Positions 11,786-24,700 of a stretch of 64,000 bases of DNA are shown one piece after another. Position numbers and translations under genes: made by a program. Origin of the DNA: Branchiostoma floridae (Eukaryota; Chordata; Leptocardii; Amphioxiformes; Branchiostomatidae); the NCBI RefSeq assembly GCF_000003815.2, contig NC_049988.1, positions 7,102,702 through 7,166,701 of the forward strand, in the 5' to 3' direction. The notes below the pieces were generated by a model. It did not search any database, was not told where the DNA came from, and was given only the letters and a program-made list of their open reading frames with translations. The first letter of the stretch is position 1. Every line of letters starts with the position of its first letter.

Positions 11786-14700
11786 CTGTGATAAAAAAAA
11801 TAAACCATTGGTCTACTAGTCACGAAATGATCGAAATGTTCATATTTTGGACGAGAATTTTATTTGCGAGGCGTCCTGTCTAGTTCTCTGGGAAGATTAG
11901 ACTGCCTAAACGAGTTCTTGAAGCGAATGGGGACAAGCTTTAAGCGTAAACACCTACATCTAATAGTGATTGCTCAAGTTGTTACGCTAACAATTGAGTG
12001 GTTCAAACTGGCATTAAAATAGTTGGCCATGTCTAAAAGTTGCACAAATGTTAAACCACGAAATATGATGTGCAGTAAGTTGAGTCTTGGACGGTTTCTC
12101 TGCCTGCATGGCCGCTATTCAGACACAAGGTTATGTCTACGTTGCCAACGCCAACGCTACAGCCCTTTGAAGAACCTTTTGAAGAACTATTCATAAAGGT
12201 GCGTTACAAGTAGATTTATCCGTCAGAAGCAGCATTATAACTATTTTGTATTACAATGAAATTCATTCATGATTTTTAAAATATTTTTCATTGTCCAGAA
12301 GGACCAGAAGCACAGATTTTCGTCTAAAATTTTTGCATTTCTAGCCCTATCAAAACGTACCTTCATTTTACAATCACGAGCTTAATAAAATAAAATAAAA
12401 TAAAAGATATCTTATAGTTGACAAAAATATCCCCTTATCTTTGACTTGTCAGACTGTACACGTTGCTTAATCTATTTATTAGTAAATCATTGTATTTTAT
12501 GGTACAGGTAAGTTCAGTTCATCCTCGTGGTACAACACTCTTTCTCATTGAAATGTCGAAAATGGCATTTTTTGGGTCGAAAAATAAATCGGCTTTATTT
12601 TCAGTGAAAACTACCTGGTTGTTTAGGAAATTTCCTCTTTTAACCATAGCCAAAAAATGGCAACTTATTATTTTCGGTCCCATTGGTAATACATTACAGG
12701 GCGGGTAACAAACGTTACCGGTAACGTTTGTTACAACAGTAAACTTTACCCTGTTTTCTTCTAAAGGACTTACCTTATTGACTACATCATTTGGGTATAA
12801 GTGGATGTCCCAAGGAACATTTGAAAAGTGGGCAGCTTTTTTACACCAGGTCAAATAGAAAGCTTAGACAGCATCAAACAATGGTAACGTTTGTTACAGT
12901 CATTTCTGTACAACATTTTGTTAAGCAAGGTGGGATACAAATAACAGTCAACAACCCTTTCTTGTTTCTTTAGGAAGCCAGAAAAACTGTACAGCGTCAC
13001 AAAAATGGTCATTTCTAGTCTTATACGTGGATAATAAAACCGTGGCAACCATCGTACTCGTGGTGGTAATGTTTGTTACAGAATCTGGCGACAGGAATAA
13101 ACCACCTCACACAGCCTCCAAGATCAGTGACAGTGATCGGTCAGAGGGCCTTGGTTGCGGGTTTCACCTGCCGAACAATTATTCTGGGAACTGAATTGTT
13201 AAATTTTTGGCTACTATTTGAATTCTTCATTTCTTCTCAGGCGACAGCCATTTTTTAGGGTGTGAAATCCGACCCGTGGCTATAATAACCGTCTAAGCCA
13301 TCAACCAATACGAATGTTGTTGTGCACCTTTTGTAAAACATTACAGGGGTTATGGAAAAATGAAAGAACCAGTGATGTTGTCTATAATTTTCTCCATATC
13401 AAGCCGTAAAGTCATGCGACAGCATTTCGACATTTAAATGAGAACGAGCCACAAATGTCACTAGATCTTTTACGCACGGTAGTACAGGAACACAAAAGTA
13501 GTGATTGTATTTGATAATTGAAATCTCAATAAAACAAATAAAACTTAAGATTCTTAAGCACATGTTGGCGCGAATAAACACTTTAAAAACATGATCAGCC
13601 ATTTCAACATTTATTGTAAATGGTGACTTTTTAACTGTCAAGCTTTAAAGTCTTACAGCCAACTAAATGCACATAGCTGAATTGCACATGACAATAGATT
13701 AAACAATCGGACCATAACAAATACCTTAGACAACTATATTCACTCTAAAATCAGCTGTCTACAATGCATTAAAATCTACTCAACTTACTGCTGTTGTCTG
13801 AAATTAAAAGTAGCTTAAAAACACTGCTACCCTTGGACTACGCAGTTGGTAAACGTCTGTTGGTATGCATTTCCCCCAATACAGTCATCATTGAATGGTG
13901 ATATTCATCTCAAGAGATGGAATATACATGTAAATTCATCTCAAGAGATGGAATATACATGTAAAATGCTGGATTTACATTGGTTTCTCTGCTTTATCAC
14001 AAAAAAGGTTCTGTAACATATCACAACATCACCTACCTGGCACCCTTACAGTCCCAGCACCTGGATGGTCCATCTCAAGAATCATCTTGTTGTGAAGAAC
14101 CTGCGTTTTTGTAAGCAGGTATTACAAACACATACATGTAGTACACAACAAAAAAGCAGAACTGTCAAAATTACTGTCAGTGGCAACATAGTGTTAAAAA
14201 TAGATGAATAAATGAAGTCAAAAGAAGTCATCAAACCCATGAAAGCTAACTCGATGTATATTTTAGAATGTAATATGGCATTGGAACATAGGAAATAGTT
14301 TAAGTATCTGTCATTCTCATATATGTGCTACATGTACTTGCAATTTAGTCCTTGTTCATGTATTGCAATAAACTTTAATTTTGGATACATAGAGAACATT
14401 TAAACATTTCTGTATCGACATACATGTATGGTGCTGTATTGCATCCTAACAGTAACAGTGTGTGAAATCTAGCACACTAGTGTATGATTGTTAAGTTTTA
14501 TCATACATGTCTTCCTGCAATTGTCAGGTGTATGTACGAGGGGTGATCAATAAGTTCTCGGCCTCACCAAGAAATAATAAGCACAACTCAAATTTTATGG
14601 CACAACTTCATAGTATAGAGCCTTTTATCAATATCCTTCAAATTTCAAATCAATGCATTACTTTACAGGCATTCGTTTTTTGCAAATCAGAAGGTAAGTG

Positions 14701-15609
14701 GCGAGAAAAAAGTGGTGTGAATTGCAATCAGACATGTGGGTCAAGTTCCCCGTGCCGTAAATTAACAAAAGACATTGTCAAAATGTTTGATAATGATTCT
14801 CTTCCTATTTGAAGCAAAAAGAATTGGGTGTCTGACTTCCAGCAGCGCAAGTTCGATCGCACACCTCAGGTCAAGTCAATTGTCCCATTTTTTTCGTTCT
14901 CCCTTACCTAACATTACTGGGTGTCGCCTGCAAAGTAATGAGCACAATAATTTGAATTTTGGTACATATTTATATAAGACTTTATACTTGACATCTATGC
15001 TTCAAAATCTGAGCTGTGCTTATTATTTCTCGGTAAATCCGAGGACTTATTGAAAACCCCACGTACATGTATGAAGTCTTATATAAATGTGTACCAAAAT
15101 TCAAATTATTGTGATCATCATGTTGCAGGCGACACCCAGTAACGTGAGGTAAGGGAAAACGAAAAAAAAGTGGACAATTCATCTGCAACCTGAGATTTGC
15201 GGGTCAAATTGTCTGATCACACTTCACCCTTCTTTTTCTCGCCACTTACCTTCTAATTTAGAAAATACGAATGCCTGAAAAGTAATGACTCCAATGATTT
15301 GAAATTTGGAGGATATTGATAAAAGGCTTTATACTATGAAGTTGTGCATCACCCCTCGTACATGTACCTCTCCAAAACTTAGTTCAATAGTTGAAATTAA
15401 GAGGAGACATACATGAGCAACACATTTAGCAGTAGAGGAGATATCTTTTCTTCTTCCATAGTCAGAGGATTCCTAATGTTTGCTTTGGATGATGGAATAT
15501 TATCGCCAATTAGAGGCCTTGATTCTCATGTGTCTCATGGTAGTCAATCAACTCCAAGGAGGACAGCATGTTATATTTAGCACACAGCAGGCATGGAGGT
15601 CCTTGTGTT

Positions 15610-15657
<48 letters not shown>

Positions 15658-15674
15658 GAATATATATATATATA

Positions 15675-15738
<64 letters not shown>

Positions 15739-18700
15739 GACAGACATACATACAAACACATGTATATATATATAAAGCAGACAGGAAAGGGTTGAATGGA
15801 TGCCAACACAGTCTGAGAGACATTTCACAGGTTCTCTGGCAAATTAAGGCCCAGGGGACTGGAAGAAAATGGTCACACAGGTGGCAACTATACACAGGAT
15901 TCTTGGTGGGAAAAATTACCTAGGAGACTAGCAAGAGGTGGTGACAGTGTTCTTGTAGCGTAAGCCACTAGTCTAGCCTCATTTGCAGACTTTGGAAGCA
16001 TTACCGTCTCTCTCTTTTTTGAGGGGGCACTGATTTACGATTTTCATCATGGGCTAAGGTTCTCTATGACAGGAAAGGGAGTTCTACAGAAGCAAAAGTC
16101 TGGCAAAGGAGGCTATCACTGGTTCAGGTTTGTATTCTTCCACTTTATCCTTTCATTAAAACCCACCCATACACTTATTCGTACCCTTGGAACAAATCTT
16201 TAGTTATCTTTTATACATTGTATCTTTTCAATAGAGGCGATGACTGCGCTACAATCACTAAGTAACTGAAGATATGACAGATTGCTCAACGAATGCCATA
16301 GGTTTTATCTTACATTTTGTGTTTCGTTGTCTTTTAAATCATACTATGGTGTTTCAAATCTTGTATCATATTCCAATTTTGAAATCTAGGGATACACAAA
16401 TCCAATTTTGGTCAATCAATCAGCAGGATTGTTTTTATTTTTTGTTTACTTTGCACATAAAAGCAATGACAACAAAGTAAAGAAAAGTGCGGCAAAGAAA
16501 AGTAAAGAGGAGTTCAGCGATGTAGTGGAAAGGAGTCTAAACAAGTGATGAGAAGAGCGCATACAAGCTGTACTGTATCAATCATAACACCACAACCAGG
16601 TTTGAAGATCTGTGCATGTGTAACTACAAATATGGCTCATATGTTTAACATAGAAATGACACTAGGGTGTGGGCAGTGCACCTTGCTATGTACCCATACT
16701 TTGAACAATTTGGCATCAGTTCAACATACTGCCAGTTTTCTTGGATCCGTTCTTGAGTAGTTAGCTAAGGCCATTCATTTCAAAAGACAAGCGCTTTGAA
16801 GAGATGCTAAATACATTTATCAGTTTTGCTGACATTAAATGAAACAAACAGCAAGGGGCAAAAAAGCAGACAAGAATCTAATATCACTGTTGAATATGTG
16901 TCATAGGCCACAAGTAGAAAACACCATTGGTTGCAACTGTTATTGAGTTGGTCTTTAATGTGTGCATGTGTGTACGACATGTATGGATCGTATCTGTATG
17001 TATGCATGTGTGCATTTGTATACATATGTATACTTTGTGTGTGTGTGTGTGCGCGTGTGTGTGTGTGCATTGTGTGTGTGTGTATTTATGCATGTTTCCA
17101 AACAGCGTTCCCGCCAGGTTCTTGAAAGTATGCGTCCAAATATTGGGGAGGGGGGTAATGAGCGCCGGAGGCGCGAGACGAGCGCCGCAGGCGCTCGCTT
17201 TCTAGGGGGGTCCGGGGGCATGCTCCCCCGGGAAAATTTGGATTTTCAAACCCTCTAAAACACAATTTCCTGCAATTTGAGAGGAAAATCATGCGCTTGA
17301 GATTGGATGTCGGTTGCCTCTTTTACTCCCGTTATTCAGTAATCGACGACCGCCCTCTCGAACCCCAAAAATACGTTATATGAAAAAAAGAACTATAAGC
17401 ACAGGGAATCAGCCTTCCGTGATCTGGCCAGGGTATAATTTGTCCAGACATGAAAATTTTTGATGCTTCGCAACAGGGCTCTAGCCAGTTCGTCAGCCCA
17501 TGGAAAAATTTTGCCAATTTTTTCCGTCATTGAATAAAAAAAGGTCTAACGTTACCGAGTCGTGCGATCGATGTTGCGCCCTCCCGCATCAAATAGTTTT
17601 CCGAGACGATAAAATAACGACGCCATCACGCACATTTTGTGGTTTTTTTTTCTATTTTTCCCGATGATTTTACTCAAAATTTTCGTATCGGTGGGGTTTT
17701 ACAAGGCCGTGCCGTCATTTTCCACGAGCGTGCGACCTCAGGTAACCCCGTTTTCGGCGTGAAATCTTTGGCTGGATTTCTTTTTAAATAGACCAAGAAC
17801 GTTATACATTACTCGAAGGAGGACGATATGCTGCCTCTTTGGTAGTGATCAGTGCCGGTGTAGCCTTGAAGCAGTAGCCAGAAAGACGTCCCAACGTGCT
17901 GGGCGTTGCGATCGACGATCCGTCTGGGGAGGGGGGCGTGCCGCGCCATGTGCCACGGAGGCCAGTGCCAGTGCACAGCCGACTCGATCGACGCTTGACA
18001 ACAATATTGCGGCCCCTTTTCTGCCACAAATTTTGTCTTTTTGAAACATAAGAAATTTTGAAAATAACAAATAAAGTGTACAGTTTTGGATTCTTCACTT
18101 ATTTACCGCGCACCGCTTTTTTAACTTGGATAAATGGGGAAACTTTAATAGTAAATTGTTAGCACCTAGGGAAGAAACTTGCCAGGCGACACGGTCGGCT
18201 ACCAATATCACAAAACAACGTCACGTGCGCCTAATACTCCGTAACTTTTGTTTTTTTCCCGGTGACCAATAACAGAGTACAACATTACATTTATCAAACG
18301 CTGATTGGTTATTAAGATGATTGGATTTGGACCTGGTGGCCAATCTAGACTGCTTGGCGCCGGTGGCCTGTTGCCAAAGATACCGACTGCCAATCAATTG
18401 CCCACAGCGTGAGAACTTTTGTTGAGATGTGCAACACTCGCACAGAACAGTTTGTTTTCTCAATACTAGTATTACCCACACATCTTTAACAAATACGTGA
18501 AAATGAGGATAAGTAAGTATCATGTTAAAATCAGAATATAAAATCTATATAAGATTTCTTCCAGACGAGTGTTAGAGAATGCTGACTGTCAGATGTATGT
18601 CACGGACTACAAAAAATTACATTGCGCATCGGACAGCTCAGACTGGCGCGTGGCTGGGTGTGTCGCACATGGGTCCGCTAGTTGTAAAACGTGCCGCGCT

Positions 18701-21700
18701 CCGCCCCATGCCCAGACTACTGGGATGACCGGAAAGTGAACAATTTGAAGTATAAATTGTAAAGGTAGGATTCCTTCTTATAAACACAGATTTTTTGAAA
18801 GATTCCAGATACATTTTGTACACTGGTGGTACAGGTCAGCCTTTCTTTCAGATTTTTTTATGGACGCATTCAGCCGAGCCGAATGCGTCTTTCCAGAAAA
18901 AAATGCGTCCAAAGACGTAAAGACGTATGCCTGGCGGGAACGCTGTTTCCAAAGTATCACAGCAAATTACATGTACATAACACATTGCAGCCGGGTGAAA
19001 GAATGTTAACCCTGCCTTGAACTTCCTTCCTCAAAATTCATCACAGCTTTACAAATGATATTTACAAGTAACTCATTAACCAATCATCTGTAAATAGTTT
19101 CATCAGGTTGGCAAATTACTCCTATAGTAAGGTTCTTCAAAAACACAACCAAAGTGTACTCAATTCCTAAGTTTCGATGTCTATCAGACACCATCATCAG
19201 GGTTAGGAAATCAGCTCCAGTCATGAACAGAGACGAGGGGGGATACAAACTGAGCCATGTTTGGGACGGCATTCATGCTGCTGCAGCGCCACCTACATCG
19301 GCTATAAGTAGCAGCAAGAATTAGACCCAGTCATTCTGACCCTGATGATGGTGTCTGGTAGACATTGAAACGCTGTAATTGAGTACAATTCTGGTTGTGT
19401 TTTTGAAGAACCTTACTATATGATTAACCAATCATGACAGCTGTATTGGGTCACAGTTGGGACTTGCCTTTGCCTTCATGATCTCCCTCATCACTGCAGC
19501 TGCATGACAATAGGATAAGATAAGAATCACCCTGACCCTGAAACCCAAATCACAGCTAGTTTATAAAGTATACCACACCTGGGGGTTGGAGAAAACCTGC
19601 TCCATGTTGTTTATTGGCCCGTAGGGAAAGCCGCTGCCCTCAAACACTGCAAACCATTCATCAGTAGTTTTCTCTGAAAATCTGAATATTATCAAGAAAA
19701 AAATCATGCAAAAGGCTGAAGAATAAAAAGACTGCAGACATATGACAGTAGTAAGGAATCTCCTGAAATTTCAATTATGTCTGTGTCATCAGGCACCAAG
19801 AAATGCTACATTCAAAGTTTACATAAATATCAATGTGCCTTTGATTATCCATAGAGTGAGTTTTGTTATTGTACATCTACTCGGTATGCTTGTTTGTTTG
19901 TTTGCGCTGTCTGGTCTTCTCTTTGTTTGCTTGTTTGTTTATTTTGTTTATATCTTATAAGAGGCTTTTTCTTCCATATTTTCTATGATCTACATGACAT
20001 TATATACTACAGGTTACGTTGTATTCAAATAACAAAAAGGCTCTGACCTAACCTTCAACTAGTAGTTAGTAGGAATCTCTCTCTCTCTCTCTCTTTCTCT
20101 CTCTTAAGACACACGTTTATATTTTTCTATGTACATTGTATGACATTGTATTCTGTTAATATTTTAAAACTTGCCTTTGTGCCAGAGTTGCTATAAGCTG
20201 CTTCCTGTTTTCCACCCTGAGTTGGTTGCTGGCATAGCGTGGGTCATCAGCAAGGTGCTCGAGTTCTAAACCCTGAGTAGGAAAAACGGTGAGATGCAAA
20301 ATGAAGCATCACAGAAAATGACCATTAAGTTTTTTTCCCCTAGAAATATCATTGCGTGGAATTAAGCAAGCACAGTAGAGGTATTCACAAATAAAGCTTG
20401 AAGTGCTCAACAACTGCCTTACCACCTTTCTTCACATAACTTTTCTTTCTTTCTTTATCAAGTTTTTCTTTCATGCATATCTTCAACAAAAACCTCTTAC
20501 CTTACAGAGGGTTCTGAACAGATTGTTGTTCCCTGCACCAACGATTAAGCGGCCATCAGCTGTCTTGAATGCCTAGAAATTAATTATGCCAACATTTTCA
20601 CGTGATATCTTAAGAAAAAAACCTCATTGACAGGGAATATTAGCAGCAGTTTGATGATTGACTAAATGCATTATGGTACATTTGTATATCGCCATTCACT
20701 CATGGCCAAGCATTATATCCATTACATACATATGTGCACACAACATTAAACTTGTTGGCGAAGTAGCAAAATACAGTAGCCTGGGTGCAATCTGGATAGT
20801 AGTTCGCTCCCATGTTCCCTTTTGCAACCCGTCTGGAGACCTGCACATTCAAACCGTTTGGTGGTGACGCCAGTTAATGAGCGAAGTTAGGAATAGGTTC
20901 TAGAGCGCTTGTTCAATGACAACAGGCCTTCCGCGAGCGGATAAAGAACTTGTCCGGTGTTAGAATGCCTGTTCGAACGATCACTTGAACCCATTCCATA
21001 ATTCGCTCATATGTAGGGACCAATCAGCGCCTGCGTCCCAAATTTAGATGATTCCAGACGCTAACGTTGTCAAGGTTCCCAGACGAAACAGCAATTTTGT
21101 CTCTATATCTACCTGGTAAGGCACGATGCTCTCATGTCCAGTTCCCCAGCGTCTGGCCTCCTGACCAGCCATTAGATAGTTCGCAGCAATATGGGAAATG
21201 CAGGCTACCTGATGGATACATAATGAAGCAAACATAGAAAACATGTCAGTCACAGAGAAAAATACAACAGTATACAAAATCTCTGGTGGGTTAGCTTTGC
21301 CTACAAGCATGGAAGAGTAATCTTCACCAAGGTTAAATTTCATTTCAGAACCATTTTGTACCTGAAGTTTGTAGGGTTGTAGACAGCAAAACGTTAGAAG
21401 CCGGGGAAGGACCTGTATTGTCATATATCTTATTTCATATGTTCGTATATAGATGTCAGCAAAACAAGGAACAAATTAATTATGGTCACCTGTATTGATT
21501 ATTGTAGAACTGAACTTCTGGTTGTGATATCTCTAATATTTGATTCTTTCTTTATTGTCACAGTAGTTGAAACTAAATATTCCTGAATGCTCCTTTTTGC
21601 AAACTTTGTCTTCACTTCTCTACTTGATATTACAAACATTTCTGGACAGCATTCTGTACATGTTTAAGTTTTAAATGAGCAACAAGTAACACCGGATTGG

Positions 21701-24700
21701 TATAGGTTACATGTACATCTACGAGGGGCATTCAATAAGTAATAACTCTGACTCATTTCCCATAGCAGGAGATAAATGAAATTTGGCACAGTTATTAGCC
21801 TTTCTCTTCATAAAAACTACGTAGAGTTATGCATTTCTCCCATCGTTTGATGCAGCTCTAGACACCGTTTTTGTAGGACACCCCAGGTTGGTCCTCCAAC
21901 AGATGCCTCATCAATGGCAGAAGAGGAACGACCAGGTCTGGGAGCTGTTTCCGCAGACTTCCGGCCATGTTTGAATTCAGGATGCCAGCATTTTACAAGG
22001 TCATATGATGGGACATCATCACCATAAGTTTCTTTCATTTCATCAAAAGTCTCATTTGGTGTGCGTCCTTTCAAATACAAAAACCGGATCACTGCGCGAC
22101 ACTCAACTGGCTCCATTTCACACCTGGTCCATTTCACACCTAACTTAGTTCAAACACCAGTAAATCAGAAACCACAATTAGTTCAGAGTTTTCTTTTGCA
22201 ACATAAACTATAGAGATATGAATCATTACACATGCAAAATTTCATCTAGATTAGACAACTGGAAGTGGGTCAGAGTTATTACTTATTGAACGCCCCTCGT
22301 AGAAACCTCAGAGGGACAGTCACTATGATAAATGTAGTACTTGAACCCACCTATTAGTATGTAATAGCAGAGTTACAGTGTGTGTGTGGCATTTCATAGC
22401 TCGCCAAAGGGTAAGTATGTGTACAAAACATATATAAATGTGATCTATTTTGGGGTGCGCCCCTCCCCCTTCCTCTCAACCTTTTGTTCACCTGCGTCAG
22501 GTGCGTGTGATATAAACACAACACCTGGCACTGGGTCACACGCAGAAACAAAACTTATATAAAAGACGGCCGGAGGGGAAACATACAGACTGTCAGACAT
22601 ATCACATTGCTACTGTCAGCACAATGGGGATATACTTCAAGTATTCTTGGTATTTTGAATATCTTTGGGACTGGCTAGGAAGGATCGAGAAAGGGTCATA
22701 TAAACATTTTCATTTTGAACTTGGGTGGGCCAAATGCATATAGTTTTTCAGTTTGCAGCCTTAGGGTATGAATGGCAAGAAGTTTACAGATCATCGAGTC
22801 AAGCAACTGTTGAGAGGTGAATTTGTTACATGTCTTATGGTTGCACGTTTGTCAGCCTGGGAGAATGTTTGAAATTGTAACAGAAACGGATAGCTACGAA
22901 AATGTTAAGAGTTTTGTATTCGCCACCAACTCAGGCGAGCTCTATACAGCCTCGAGTGTGGCAGTAAGACTTTGCACCATTCACCAGGGGTGCCTAATGA
23001 AAAGTAAATACCAGTCTTATGAGAATTACAATAATTTCTTTCATACAAATTTTATAGTATCCATTAGGATGCATACATTTTGTTGGACCAGTGCCTGGGT
23101 CATGAGCAGCAAATTCAAGATGGGGGTTGAACATTGTTTCCAGGTAGTGGATTGTATGAATTCCATAAAATTTGTAATTGTATTTCGTAAAACTTGTATA
23201 TTGGGCACACAATCAAGCACCCCTACTACTATCAAGTTCAAACGGACTGTCCTGTCCCTTACGAGATAATGAATTAGTTCTACCCCCGTTAAGTTCTAAT
23301 GTTCATGGACGTTGTCTGACCCTTGCCTCTTCCCTCATGACCTCAATGAAAAGCAGCCTGCAGGCCAATTTGAGCTTTCATGAATAAACAAAGGTTCAAA
23401 TAAGCAAATTGTCCGTTACAGCACAATAGAGTTTCTCTGTAACCTGTGTAGACAGGAGATTACAGTCGATGTGCTGGCCCACGCCGGTGCGATGTCGCTG
23501 CAGCAGTGCCGCCATGATGGCTCCGTGAGCCATCAGTCCCGTGGCCAGATCTGTCATGGCCACCCCCACACGCACAGGGTCTCCATCCTGAAGAACATGC
23601 CGGAAGAATTTATCAAAATCATGATAATTATAAATTTAAATTTGTGTTCTTTTGTTCCTCAATCTTTCTCTTTTTTTTTACCACTTCATTTTTTTTATTA
23701 ATAAATAAAAGTGTCAGACAGAGAGTAGAGTTTGTATGTACACGTGCCATTGGAGTTATCAGAAGAGCTGCTAGGAGGCTTGCAACGTACATCCCTCCTG
23801 TCGTTAGCCTGGGTACCATCCGGATAATAGTTAGCTCCAAGGTTTATTATAAACTACATACTGTTGCTTCTCGCTCCAACTTTTATCATACACTATATGC
23901 AGTCACTTCTCTGCTATTCCATCTGGGAACCTTGACATCTCTAACGTCTGGAATCGTCAAAATTTTGGAAGAGGGTGCTGATTGGACACGCACATGAGTG
24001 ACTATTAAGGAATCGGTTCACCCGAAACGCCCTCCGTCCGCTTGGTGTTGGAACGCCTGTTCGACCAAGCATTCTAGAACCTATTCCTTAATTTGCTCAT
24101 TTAATAGCTATAACTGACGTCACAACCGAAAGATTTGAATGTACAGGTCCCCAGATGGGTAACTGAAGCGAACGTAGCAGCGAACTACTATATGGTACCC
24201 ATATGGAACCCATACAGTACCCAGGCTATCCTATCACTCCTTATGTTTCAATATTTTCACAATATCGAATTTGAGCTTCAATCTCATCTCTTGTACTATA
24301 CACAGAAACGTGTGCTGTTGGTTTGTTGTCTATTTTGTTTCTTGCTCGTGTAACATGACTAGTAAACAACCTTAAGATATAACAAATGTGCCACCTCTAT
24401 CCTAGCTCAGTCACCTCTGGTCCTGTTATATGTAGGAGGCCTCCCATAGCTGCAGCAATGACATCATAGCCTCCCCTCTTAGCATATGGACCATCTGAAC
24501 CATAGCCTGTAGGATACACAGAGAAGGTGTCAGTCAGGAGAGCCTCCTTGCAGATGGATCTGGCATTGCACATGAAGTTTCAGTTGAAGAATACTGACCA
24601 GGAATGGTCATAAGTCGGTAACGGTTGTGTAAAAAACCTTGTACCAAGAGAGAGAAGGTCACATATTATGGGAGACATTTTGACACTGTAATGAAATGAA

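Noticed and set aside
12463-12973. Open frames of 80-111 codons repeated at 34215-34741
   Set aside because: They lie inside the 4-bp-TSD element, are not conserved as proteins between copies and have no transposase motif.
15548-15895. Open frames rich in Tyr-Ile
   Set aside because: Translation of the (TA)n and (CT)n microsatellites.
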